Origin: Muricea muricata
Taxonomy: Eukaryota > Cnidaria > Anthozoa > Malacalcyonacea > Plexauridae
Assembly (NCBI GenBank): GCA_963855995.1
Contig: OY979718.1
Span: 1,015,501-1,079,500 of the forward strand
DNA length: 64,000 nucleotides
Direction of reading: 5' to 3'
The translations under genes and the position numbers were made by a program. Positions within the stretch are counted from its first letter, which is position 1; each line of letters opens with the position of its first letter. Of the stretch, positions 50,601 through 62,071 are shown in pieces. The notes beneath the pieces are model-generated. The model made no database searches, was not told where the DNA came from, and saw only the letters and a program-made list of their open reading frames with translations.

Positions 50601-53600
50601 ACACACGAGTAACTCAACTCAATCAACTTTATATTCAAGAACTTTTTAATCAATTTAATTCGTGCCTTGGGAAACATTCAGGCTATAGTGTAAACCCGTT
50701 GCGCTCTTGAAGTCGCGATGCCAAAGCTATGTTCCCTAGGCATGGATCAGGAGTCCCGCAAATCGTGTGATACTACCGCACCATATTGTGCGTGATTAAA
50801 ACACGTGTGGTTTAAAGGAAAAATCCCGTGTGGAATTATTGTATCTTGAGGGATGGTTCAGTAAAGGTACGCTAACCCGCTAAGCAAGATTCCTGATCAA
50901 CGTACTGATGAGTATCTACAAACTGTGTCTGTATCTACAAACATACAGCAAAAAACTTAAACAAGTATCTACAAACTGTGTCTGTATCTACAAACTGTGT
51001 CTGTATCTACAAACTGTATCTGTACAAACATACAGTAAAACTTCACAAAACTTCACCTGCAGTGCATTCTTATGTAAAGCTGTTTCTTGTTGCTGAAACT
51101 TCATTCTACTCTGAAGTTGTTCAAAGCCCAAAATTGGCACTGGCACCAGTCTAAATGATAACTAAACTTTTTACGTACTTTAACACAGACAAATGCTTAA
51201 ACTTCTATAAAAAATGGTACAAACATGCCCTGAAATGATTTCACATGTTAGAGATGTAGAGATACAGTTGGTTAACCCTGGATTAACGCTGACCTAACTT
51301 TAAACAACCTGCTCCGCACATGAAAACCATTGCTATTTTATCTCGAAAATTTCCACTTGCCTCCATTTCAAACCAATGCATGTGTTGTGAGCCAACACCA
51401 GGAAACAATTTAAGATAATAAAGTAAAAAACATAATCAGAAAAAAGAAAACATCTTGAAAACCCAAGATATGGATTAATAAACAAGACGCAATTTTAAAT
51501 GGTTATATTTCGATCCTATTCATACCATTTGATGGTGATTGGTTGGTCTTTCAAATCAGTAGATCTGATGATTCTGTAATAGGATCGAAATATAACCATA
51601 TAAAAATTGCGTCTTGCCTATTAATCCATATCTTTGGTTTTCAAGATGATTTCTGTTTTTCGGATTACGTTATGGGCGCATGCGCAAATACAGAAAGTAA
51701 AGCACATTAAATTGTAAGAGAACGTAGAACATTTAGCTACCTCTGGGGTTGAGGGTTATCTTTTCTGGCTTGTTCCCATAGTATTGGATGAATACCTACA
51801 TTAGACACAGAGTAAAACAAAATAACAACAAAATGTGTAATATCAATTGTATCTCGCTGGTGATTACAAGGATACAGTAAAAGTCGACTTATTAATATCA
51901 AAGTCAATCAAGATGTGGTCTGGAGACTCGGCCAGCGTCTTTGTTCTATCTTTTTGTTCGTGTTTATGCAGACTTGTGCACGGTGAAGACAATGAATTTT
52001 TGGTATAATGAAGCAATCACCCAATAGCGTTGGCTCGCCGAAGCATTCAACCGTACTATTGAAATATTAATAAGCAAAATTTCAAAAGATTTGTGCACGG
52101 TGAAGCCAGCTCAACATAAAATCGTAGCTCATTATAAACGCTTTGAAGTTCGCCGGGTTTCCAGACCATGTCTGCATTGACTATGTCAATATGTAATCAC
52201 TCGTCAAGAAATAACGTACACATCAGTATGATTATTCTACAGTACAGTTTCTCACCTGCAGGAGGATTACTGAGATACATATTCAACTGATCTTCTGTTA
52301 AGTCTGCTTTAGCAATCACTTTAGACACTCCAAGTGCTTGTAACTGAGCCTGGTTCATAAAACAAAAATACCTAAAATGAAAACTGTCCCTTGCAACTTC
52401 ACTTTCACTGCCTTTTTTCAAGATATATATGTAGTTTGCAGCTTTATCCATTGCTTTTAAAACAAGGCAATACCTTCACGTTTGCTTGATTTAGGAACTT
52501 TGAAACCTCTGAAGCAGGAAAACGTCGCGAATTTCCATTAGCATCTCTCTCGAGTAAATAGATTACAACTTCAGTCCTAAATGAAATATGGCCAATTTTA
52601 CATTCTGGTAAATTACGTCGTGTTATTTTGCACAATGTCATTTCACGCTTGCTTCTTCTTAAGTTTACTTTGTTTTCCTTGCTTGTACAAACCAGTAAGA
52701 ATTGCGAAATGTATGCTGTAAATGGTTAAATTTGACCTACAGTGGAAAGTGTTTTGAGGATTTTCAATCACTTTCAAGGACTTTGAATACATTTCATGTA
52801 CATACTTATCTTCCGGAAGAGGTTTCAATCCTTCCACGAAAACAGCTATGTTTGGTTTGCCAGCAAAAAATTTTTGAAGCGCTTCAACAAGTTGTTGCTG
52901 GTACGTTTTTACTTCTTGCTCTTTTTTATTAATGGTTAGAGCAACAAGTCCAGTAGAATCAGGTTCAGATGGCTTGCAGCTATATCCCACTGACTAGAAA
53001 CATGAGCAGTTTCAAGATTATTTTGTGCATCAATATACACAAATCTTTCCTGCCGGTGATGGTGGTTTTTGCTAAATGTACGTGTTTAAGTAATGCCAAA
53101 AATAAGTTGCTTTGGCCATGTGTCGTGGTAAATAAAATATATTCAGGCAGGATTTAACTGAAATTCAAATTATAAATCTTTTAGTTAAATACTAATTATT
53201 GTTAAATACTAATGGTGTTAGAAATCTCCTTTGAAGCGAACAGAATCATTTTATCTAAAGTTTGTGAATCTCAAATCTTCATCATTTCGGTAACAAGGGA
53301 AATTCCCTAAAGTAAATTAGGGTTATGCACTTAATGTTAATAAATTACACTACAATTTCAAAAATGTTTCACTTATAGTCATGCAAGAATTAATGGAAGC
53401 GAATCCAAATTGTTAATGGCGTGTAATGGAGTTGCATAATGGTTTTATTTATGAGAGACAAAAAGGATGCGCGTTACCAAGAAAACCGGATGTGTCTTAC
53501 CTTGAACTTACAAAATGGGTTCTCCATACTGAACTGAATAGGTTGTGCATTCTTATTAAAATAACCTTGACCAACACCAAGAAAAGATTGCACTTTATTG

Positions 53601-56600
53601 AACTTTGCCAAGATTGCATCACGATCATCATCAAATACATTGGGCACTGATATAGCAGATAATATCACTGACAAATCATTCGGACCAGGTTGCTGGGTTG
53701 TATTCACCATTGAGGTTCCTTAGAAATTAGTAATAATTAGAAATTCATTTTTAATTTCATTTGATTAATTTTTCTATGACAGACATTAACTCAATAATAT
53801 TCAGTAACATGCTGAACAAAATTGCAAAAAATTATAACACAATAATATTCAGTAACATGCTGAAGAAACTTGCAAAAATTTAAGAGTTCAATCTTCCTCT
53901 ACGCAAGATTCAAAGTTTTGAATTCTGCCTCAAAATGTTGGAGGGGGGGGGGGGGTTAGAGGTTCATTTTTGGCATGAACCAATGCTCTTCAACTCAGCA
54001 GGTTGATTATACCATATAGTCTATAGAGCACACTCAGCTACTTAATTCGAAATTTGTTGATTAACAATGAAACGGCAGATTACATTTCCCGTCCTAAGTG
54101 AATTTTATCATACCCCCGAATCCAGTAGTGGTACCAAATCCAGTAGTGGTACCTAAACCAGTGGTGGTACCAAAGCCAGTGGTGGTACCAAAGCCAGTGG
54201 TGGTACCAAAGCCAGTGGTGGAACCAAAGCCAGTGGTGGTACCAAATCCTCCTAATCCTTTACTTGCACCTGTTGTGGCAGTTGTTCCAAAGCCACCAAA
54301 TCCTTTACTGGTCGTCGCTGTGGTTGTGCCAAAACCACTGAAGCCGGCTTTACTAGCAGTGGTACCAAACCCTCCAGACAATATAGAACCTGCTCCTGGA
54401 GTATTAAAGATACTTGAGGCGGTTGTCTTTGTAGTCAGTCCAAACCCTAACGAGTAACAACAGTTTTTATCACGAGCAAAACGCCTGCATGCATAGAAAA
54501 CTATTTTTATGTTTTAAAATTTTATCTTTCATTTCCTTTGCGAAACTTATTGAAACAAACTTGGTAATGAGGTTTACTAAATTATTGCTCAATCAGAATT
54601 TTGGAAACAAGGTAAATAATATTTTATGCATGTATAAGAAATTTAGTAGCTTGGATGGAAAAATTGACAGTTTATTGGACAACGCTTTGTACGTTCCAGA
54701 CAAAGGTTCTTTTTCCAAAAGCGTAAACTGTAAACAATGAGCGCGCAAAGGATGACGGATTATTGCTTATTTTCACCTCTAAAATCTAAACACAGAAAAA
54801 TTTCTTTAAAAAAGCATCGAGAGCACATAGGAAACTTACGACGGCAAATTTACTTGCTACAACGGTAATAGACACAATCGGCCAACGTTTGTTTACACCG
54901 TTGCCACCCAATTCCCATCTTGGGATTATTCACATGGTTGGACACCATTGTTCTGGTTTGCGGAGATAACCAGTAACCAGGCATAAGAATGTTTTATGCT
55001 CACAATATGCATACTTCTAAATGCTTAGTTACTTTTGTTCTCGTTACGTTGCCGCAAGCTAATATAATAGTAACTGGGCATGTGAGTGACCTTAAAATGT
55101 GAATTGGGTATACACAAACGATGTCGGATTTTATATATTCCCTGAGTATCAGGACCTAAATAAACAATAATCCATCATCCCTTGCGCGCTCATAGTTCAC
55201 ACAGTTTACCCTGAAAAACAACCTTAATTGACATAGCTGTATGGTATACATATACAAAAATGCGGTCCCTAAAATTGTACAAGTGAGCTCTTGAGCTAAG
55301 CACCTTGAGTGGACATTTTCTCAGGTACTTAAAACAATAGAAAGCCTGCCGACTCCCAGCCTCAAATCGCAAATACAAATACTCTGCGTTAAAAAGTCTA
55401 AGCCTCCTTTATTCTCCGTGAAAAGTCGCCAGAGTGTAGAATAAATAGAGAATAATAAATGGTTGCGCGGAAATACCAGATTTATTTCGAGTGTTGAACA
55501 TGATATTTCACGAGTGAGCGCAGCGAACGAGTGAGAAATATCATGTTCAACACGAGAAATAAATCTGGTATTTCCAAGCACCCATGTATTTTTCTGTTTA
55601 TTATACAAACTACAGGTTTTCCACCAATATAAAATGACCAGAAGCTATGATTGGTGATTGTTTGAAAAGCGATAATTTTCCCATTTGAAATTATCATAAA
55701 TAATCTCACATGTGAGATTATCAGTTTTATCAGTGCCCAAACTCCTTTTACATAATAATACGTGTTCATTCTGCATTTTCATTGGTCGCGAGCTGTGTGT
55801 TATTAAAGTACACACGCACGGATGACGTCAACTGATGGCGTGATCTAATTTAGCTAATTTATTTCGCGGGTCTTTGCATGATTTTTCTCAACTTTATTAT
55901 AATATAAAACAAATAGATTTCATTTTTTCGTGCGTCTGTACAGTAATAGATCACAGATGACGCCATAGCGGGTGAAGAACAAAAAGTCACGCACTCGACT
56001 GCGTCTCGTGCGTTCTTTTTTGTTCTTCACACGCTATGACGTCATCTGTGATCTATTACAGTGCACACGCACGCAAAAATGAAATCTATTTGTTAAATAA
56101 AGCACTGTACTTTATATAATAAACGTCCATCTTTCATATTAAAGCGCTACTTTGACACCGTATACAATTTGGAACCGATATCCAGTGAACCTTGAAAGCT
56201 GCTCTACAGCTACCTGGACAGCTTAGTAACCTCGCATAATATACCGCTACGACTCTCAGGGGGAGGCGATGACAATCAACGTCACAGAATGCAAAAGATC
56301 TGTTTTGTATTTGCAGTTATATCATCATGTTTGCGCGCACTAATATTTCTTTCCTTGATCTAATCACGAGATTAGAACTGTGATCATAGAAGAAACATTT
56401 CTGCGCGTAATATAACGATATACTTGTATATTGATTGCCATCGCCCCCCCCCCCCCTGAGACCTTTAACTGCATATTCTGCGAAGTTACAAAGCTGTCAC
56501 GTAGCGGTACAACGGCTTTCGAGGTTTACTGGAAAGTGGAAATCGAGCGATGTATTTTATTGCGAAAATACCGGTCCGAAAATCGTATACGGTGTTGAAA

Positions 56601-59600
56601 TAGCGGCGCAGTATAAAAGATCGATGTTTATTCTCCCCTCTGGCCAAGTTTCGGGGTGGAGAATAAAGGAATTTAAGGCGTAGAATTTTGAACGCAAAGT
56701 ATTTGTATTGGCAAACCGTGGCTGGGACTCGTCAGCCTTTGTATTATTTTGAGTATGGGTGGGACTTAGTGGACATCAGGAAAACAGTCGCGATAAAGTA
56801 AACAATCCAGATCTAGAACTAGATTACGAGAACGCACAAGGCAAGTAAATTTTATTAAAAATATACATTTTATCGCGTATTTTTAAATTTTTAAAAATAT
56901 GTACAATAATATACAATAGTATACAAACACACCGCATGCCTGGGCCGCCTGTAGAGGAAATTGCTGATTTACGACATCTCACCGCCGTTATAAAAGGTAA
57001 GGCTAGCTTAAATATTTATTTTACGCTCTATCCAAAACATCAACATTTTGTCCGGCGACAAAACTCAAAATACGGTTTTCTCGGGCGCAACTTTTGATTT
57101 GCCGGACATTTCGTACGGTGGAAGATTTTTATCGCCACAAAAATGAACTTGTCAATAGAAAATAAAAAAATAATAAAAAGAAAAAACCCAGAAACGGGGC
57201 GAATTTAAAACTCCGCCTCGCCTACGGCAGGCGCAGTAATTAGACAAATGAAATGCAAGCTTATAGATAGTACGTCACAGAAGTTCGTTTGAAATGATGT
57301 CCTACCTAACAACGTTCAATATAGCATATGGTCCCTAACTTTAGTACATTAAATGTGTTTGAAATGAAATTATTTTAATTTTAGCAATTGATAAAAATTC
57401 TCCCCAATTTAGTTCGACGGACGAAACATGTCCAGGTCTGAATACACAAATGGCGAAATTGCATGAATTTGCTTGAAAGTATTATAAAAGTAGTTTTTAT
57501 CAACTGTCTTATACATACACCAGAGGTATTAACACAATCAATTTGTGTCATAGCTTTAAATAACCTTAAACGATCTCAATAGTTGACAAAATAATATTAA
57601 TTTCGCTCATTGTCCAATTTCACAAGCAGATACGAAAACAATATGATACAAAACTGCAACATAAATAACTGCCTTGAAAGTAAAAATCTCCCATGTCCAC
57701 TTTCAGATCTCAATAAAGTCAACAACAGCTCAATTCCATTGGGAGACTTATACACGAAAGACTCAACATTGCCCGCGACAAAAAGGTAGGTTTTCATTTA
57801 AAATTGTGACAATGCATGGCGAGACCCAACTTAGAGATAGATAATTCGTACACATTCACAAAACATGTAGTCATATGTACGCTAGCTGAGCTTATCTTGA
57901 CCTGGGTGCTATAGAATAGCACGATCTATCGTCGCGGACTGAGAAGGATTTAAATACCATCCAGGAAAATAAACTTCAGACCTTTGCTTGAGAATTTAAA
58001 AGCCTTTCCCATATTTGGGGGATATTAACTTTCAGTTCAGACTTTAATGTGCGCAGCTGTTTCATTAGATAGCCAGAAACGCCAAAGACTTGATTTTATC
58101 TTAAGTTGTGGATTCTATCGCCTAAATGCAAAGTTTATTTGACATTTGGAGTAGTTGAAAGTGGGTAAGATGTTGAACAATCGTAACAGTTTTGACAATC
58201 ACGTTGCAACGAAGTAACAAGCGTGGAGAAGAGTTCTGCATGGCAAGGCTATATATACCCACATTAATATTGACACTTGAGCGCAATGTGTAGGACCTCA
58301 GTTGCTGTTTTTATTTCGCTACTTTCAGCAGCGACACTGGGACGATACATAGTTCTTCAAATTCTTCATCTCAGTTTCATTACACTTGGTCCAGTTAAGA
58401 AGAAAATTTGCACTAACTTTTTCTCCTTGCAGGTAACAAATGGTCTGTTAAATATATAACTACAATGCGTCTCAACAGCACAGTTTGTTGGTATGCGAGT
58501 GACATACGAAACGATGAATCGACGTCAGTATTTATAAGCGACGTAGTTGTTTGCTGCTTGAATGTCGTTATCTTAATCCTCAGTTTACCTTTCAATGGAT
58601 ATGTTGTCTTCATATACTTAAAGACGAAATCAAGACAACCTGTATCAAACACACTACTTTGTGTTCTCGCTTCATTTGACTTATTACAGTCCATTATATC
58701 GCAGCCGTTGTTCATTATAAATCAGATTTTAAAGCTTCAAAACATTTTTGTATGCCCACTGGACGATGCGAGTAAAACCGTATTTGTGATATTCTCTGGC
58801 TTTGCACTCTTTATGGCTGCGGTTGTTCTAACAACAGAGAGATTATTGGCTGTTGTTTTCCCGTTATGGCATCGGGTGCATTTACGAAAATCTCATGTAG
58901 TTCGCATAAGTTTGATTTATTTTGTTTTCTGGGGATGCTGTGTGGTAGTTATGCTTCATGTTTTACAAAACCCGATATTTTTTCGACCGATAATAGCGTG
59001 TCTCATTGGAATGAATTTAGTTTACGCCGTTTGTGGATATATAAAAATTTACTTCGTCTGTCAGGGATGTAAGAAAAGGCAAAAAGCAACAAGAAAATTC
59101 ACCTCATTCACATCCACATCATTTGCTTGTGCAGAATTCAAGGAAAATTCTGGGATTTACTTTAAACGAGCAGATTTAAACGTTCAACTAAGTGAAACGG
59201 AGATTCACGACAACAAAAAGACGACAGGTATCAGCAAAACTTAATTAGAGTTCATTAAAACATTTCAGGTTCTTACCAAGTCTTAATTCACCAATCCAAT
59301 CGTGTTTTTGTGCCGCTTGCATGTCTTACAATATGTGAAAAAAGGACCACTTAGCCATGTCCTTTCAAGATGAAGTATTTTTGATGGGCCATGGCGAAAA
59401 TATACATGGGTGTTGGTTTTGACAATTGACTACGAGACTGGGTTCGAGTCACATAAAGACGGCCGTCATGGGAATCAACCCCAGGACATTTGAGAGGTGA
59501 AAAACCAGTGACTTAGTTAACAACTTCACCATCCCCATGTTCCTCTTTTTTGTTTCACTAACGATTAAGTGCATGAATCAGGCCATAAAAACTAACTATG

Positions 59601-62071
59601 CAATGATCAATCTTTCTTTTTGTAATTTCTAGGTGAAAGCAAAGTCTCAGCAGAGGTCAACACGAATATCCAAGTAACTCACGCAACTTCCTCGCCCATA
59701 GCAAAATCACGATTTCGTAGTAATTCACAAGATCTATCGCTAAACCATCATCGCGAAAGAAAAACAATTATTCGAATGCTCAGCATTTTGGGTACTTTAT
59801 TCATATGTAACCTTCCAGCATTGTTAATGTTTCTTTATACATCGAACTATGGTGTAGGGTATAAAACTGTGAGTTATTTTGCACCCTGGACAAGAACTGT
59901 CATGTTTTTTAATACTATTATAAATCCTGTACTCTACTGCTATCGCAATGAACATTTTCAAAAACGGAAATCATTCAAGAGACGTTAAGAGGTTTTAGAC
60001 ACATCCAGTAGTCAGCTTTGATCCATATGTTTATTAACTTAAACTAAATACACGCAAAATAAGAAAGTGTAGAGTAAATTTGAAGCAAATGTACAACAAT
60101 ATTTTCTAACTCAATATGTTATTCCTTGAAATAATTTGATTCTATCATGAAATGGGTTGTACTGTGTGGTGTCTGGTTCAATATTGGCAACTCTTGCTAT
60201 GTAACTTGTGTGCTTCACAATGTTTATGTACCTCCCTCCAGTCTGAAAATTTCTCAAAGCTTTCATTGCATGCACCTGGAATACATTGTATGCTTTGATT
60301 GTTGTCTCAGCATAAAATGCCTTAAATGTATAAATCTATAAATGTAAATAAATCTTACTGGTTGACTTTTACTGGTGGACATTTACAGTGTTACTACTAG
60401 TGTCAGCTTATGTTATATAGTCTTGTAAGACCAAATTCGAATTTTACGGTATAATCTGCAATCAAATAAAATCATAAGAACAAGAGGATTGTAAGTTCTT
60501 AACAATGTAGAAATAGTAAGTTTTATAATGAACATTGTACACCATAATGTTATTGTGCATTAATTATTCTCACCTTAGTTTGTAATTTTTTAGTAGCATG
60601 TTATAATTCTTTTATTTTAATAATGCTTATTTATTTGCTTGTCTTTATTGCAATTTCAAGGTAGAAGAACTGTGAAGTTTTGGGTCCAAGTGCCAGTTGA
60701 GCTCAATCCATGCTCTCTCAATCACAGCAGCTTTCAACTATCTTATTTCAAAGTTTGCAGACAGGACACTAAAATCAAATTTAGATTGGCCTAAAAATGA
60801 GTGACAGCCAACACTTAGCAAATGAATTTTATTACCTGCTCAGGTCTTAGACAGAATAAAAATTTTGGCAATCCAAATATTAAATTTCGGTTGCATCTTC
60901 CATTTTTATTTCCAGTCTGTTCAGAAGTGCATCTTTGTGTATATTGTGGCATATAGAATGGAGTGTTTTGTTTAGTTTGAAACGTTTTGACATTATCCTC
61001 AAAACTGGAAAATGCTTTTTTTTTCTTTTGATGAAAATAAATATGTTGAGCTAAAAGAAATTACATATATCATAACTATATTACAAGTAAGAGCATAAGA
61101 AAATTAAAATCTTGTGACTTATAAAACATCTTAGACTGATTAGGCTAACATATGGATTTTCAATGTGAACATTGTGTTTTCACTGTAAACCAAAACTTGA
61201 AGCTTTTGTTCATATTTCTTAGAGTGCACTCATTTAAATTGAATCATACCTTCTCTATAGCAACCTGTTGTTTTCTCCATTTTGTTTGTTTTGGGAAAAG
61301 TATTAATCATACTGGTGTACATTTGTGCTTGCCAAAATATACCCATTTACACAGCTTAGTAAAAGATATTGTAGATAAATATATAAATAATATTTTATTG
61401 ACTTTAGTTAATACATATTTATGAAACACAGAGACAAACAAAACATTGTTGTGATTGTTTTGTTATGTAAATTGTGCCCCTTGCTTAATGCTTAAACAGT
61501 TAAAAAAACAACTGTCTCACTTTGATTGAACCAAACCCAGTATGGAATGAAACATTTCTGTGCACCACTCAATATAACCAGCAGATTAAGTTGTGCACTG
61601 CCAGTATTTGCCCACTTTCATATTCCATTTAAGTCACACATGTGCAGAAATTGACCAATTTCACCAATCTGAACTTGCAAGATCTCGTGGCCTTCAAACC
61701 TCCAATGCAGACTGGTTTCAGTGGTCACTCAAATTTCAAGATAGCCGTCGAAAAGATATTGCCGGATAGCTGGCCGGCTAAAACCGTGTTATTCAGTTCT
61801 TACGGTGACAAAAGTTTAATAATTTACTGTAAAGAAGTACTCTCACCCCCTCCTCCTTCCTCCCTTAATTCCCTACGACTGAATGAACTACTAGTACTAG
61901 CTATCATTTCTATGCTTTGATTGCACACAAACCTGTAGTGCCAGTGGTTTTCGGAGTGCCAAATGAGAATGCAGACGATGTAACCGCAGGGGTACCAAAC
62001 GTCAATGTTGGTGCTGTCGTTTTGGAACCAAACAATCCTCCGCCAAGCGATGTTCCTGTCGCAAATGTCAT
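47638..62071 (-). CDS. nup54: Nucleoporin Nup54
   Basis: Thirteen exons: 62071-61933, 54446-54114, 53718-53501, 52993-52806, 52576-52474, 52349-52256, 51795-51741, 51150-51057, 50583-50476, 49542-49475, 48707-48656, 48131-48021, 47751-47638. Phases match throughout; 558 residues, close to the animal family. Nup54 is a central-channel FG nucleoporin that pairs with Nup62 and Nup58. N terminus: FG repeats (residues about 1-160, 'GFGTTTGFGTTT'). Middle: alpha-beta domain ('GYSCKPSEPDSTGLVALTIN', 'TEVVIYLLERDANGNSRRFP', 'NPPAGIHPILWEQA'). C terminus: coiled coil ('YKRRFLDLSHRVLK', 'LNAPTQFKDRLNEL', 'LMHLTDVIRKDYEDLKLIQQ'). Intron 1 is 7.5 kb and holds a GPCR gene on the other strand; other introns hold MITEs and a Crypton-like piece. 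Confidence 0.92.
48755..48970. mobile_element. MITE with 'cacgtgat' ends
   Basis: 'cacgtgatcagtggcggatc' at the left is mirrored by 'gatcccccactgcacgtgat' at the right, with AT-rich arms ('gtaattcaaaataaatta' against 'taatttattttgacttac'). In a nup54 intron. Confidence 0.6.
48980..49065. repeat. C/G-rich short direct repeat
   Basis: 'aggggggctgagcccccctct' appears twice in a row about 30 bases apart (around 49002 and 49031), and each unit is itself palindromic. It lies in a nup54 intron. Confidence 0.6.
49604..49738. repeat. Palindrome next to the Crypton-like fragment
   Basis: 'gtattagctgttaaaccgcc' on the left is matched by 'ggcggtttaacagctaatac' on the right, with outer 'taatatcatgaaatg' and inverse. 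The loop carries 'gggccgcaggcccg', a smaller hairpin. It abuts the recombinase frame. Confidence 0.7.
49748..50144 (+). pseudogene. Tyrosine-recombinase C-terminal fragment, Crypton-like
   Basis: The plus-strand frame reads 'RATAATTLLKAGIPDKMALQ' and 'RTGHRTLESLRLLREYQ'. This resembles the end of the catalytic domain in tyrosine recombinases: the Arg of the R-x-x-A-T-x-L block, the Gly-His-Arg triad part and the Tyr nucleophile in 'REYQS'. An acidic tail follows to a stop at 50144. The first catalytic Arg domain is absent, so the copy is 5'-truncated. Crypton-type elements with this signature occur in animal genomes. It sits in nup54 intron 9, opposite strand. Confidence 0.6.
50910..51030. 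repeat. Tandem repeat, 19-base unit
   Basis: 'gtatctacaaactgtgtct' and variants occur about five times, in one place interrupted by 'acatacagcaaaaaacttaa'. It lies in a nup54 intron directly beside exon 8 (51057). Confidence 0.75.
51450..51655. mobile_element. Fold-back MITE, about 205 bases
   Basis: 'catcttgaaaacccaagata' at the left and the inverse at the right ('tatctttggttttcaagatg') bracket arms 'ggttatatttcgatcctat' and 'ataggatcgaaatataacc'. Non-coding; in nup54 intron 7. Confidence 0.75.
54114..54250 (-). repeat. Coding minisatellite, 18-base unit, in nup54 exon 2
   Basis: Seven or so tandem copies of an 18-base unit encoding F-G-T-T-T-G, with single changes giving F-G-S-T-T-G and L-G-T-T-T-G. 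The repeat ends at the exon 2 donor. Unit length keeps the frame, so array length can vary without breaking the protein; it sets the number of FG motifs. Confidence 0.8.
55430..56120. mobile_element. Composite repeat with two hairpins
   Basis: The left half (55430-55780) is the uninterrupted copy of the unit at 44540-45140, with a hairpin near 55528. The right half has inverted arms 'aatagatcacagatgacg' and 'cgtcatctgtgatctatta' around 56005, and ends in 'agcactgtactttatataat', whose inverse occurs at the outer end of the other copy. The two halves may form one 690-base element. In nup54 intron 1. Confidence 0.6.
56121..58464. other. nup54 intron 1 upstream of the nested GPCR
   Basis: No gene recognised. 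'ctccttgcag' at 58425-58434, about 30 bases before the GPCR ATG, could be a 3' splice site of a 5' UTR intron. A C run lies at 56444-56456. Confidence 0.35.
58465..59988 (+). CDS. Class A (rhodopsin-like) GPCR, nested in nup54 intron 1
   Basis: Exons 58465-59227 (phase 1) and 59633-59988, 372 residues. N-terminal glycosylation site NST. TM1 'NVVILILSLPFNGYVVF' (the usual N); TM2 'LLCVLASFDLLQSI' (LAxxD form); extracellular Cys in 'FVCPLDD' before TM3; 'TERLLAVVFPLWH' replaces D-R-Y with E-R-L; TM4 'VRISLIYFVFWGCCVVV'; TM5 'IGMNLVYAVCGYIKIYF'. A long ICL3 (about 115 residues, Ser/Thr/Lys-rich) is crossed by the intron. TM6 'RMLSILGTLFICNLPALL'; TM7 ends 'INPVLYCYRN' (NPxxY). Loop 2 is short and has no obvious partner Cys. 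Ligand unknown; typical of expanded invertebrate orphan receptors. An AATAAA lies near 60345. Confidence 0.85.
59386..59541 (-). repeat. tRNA-like SINE copy in the GPCR intron
   Basis: On the minus strand 'ggggatggtgaagttgttaa' and 'ggggttgattcccatgac' resemble the A- and B-box regions of a tRNA head, with 'tttcacctct' between, as in the SINE at 5876-6076. It fills much of the only intron of the nested GPCR. Confidence 0.5.
59989..61932. other. GPCR 3' UTR and rest of nup54 intron 1
   Basis: AATAAA motifs near 60345 and 60466 could serve the nested GPCR. The rest is AT-rich with short frames lacking domains. Confidence 0.4.

Noticed and set aside
52643-52805. Extension of nup54 exon 4 to the TGTAG|GTCAAA site
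   Set aside because: It would insert about 23 residues not seen in the family. The GTATGT donor at 52805 joins exactly to the next conserved block.
54098-54457. Plus-strand frame rich in Val-Pro
   Set aside because: Antisense shadow of the nup54 FG-repeat exon, which fits its family and splice phases.
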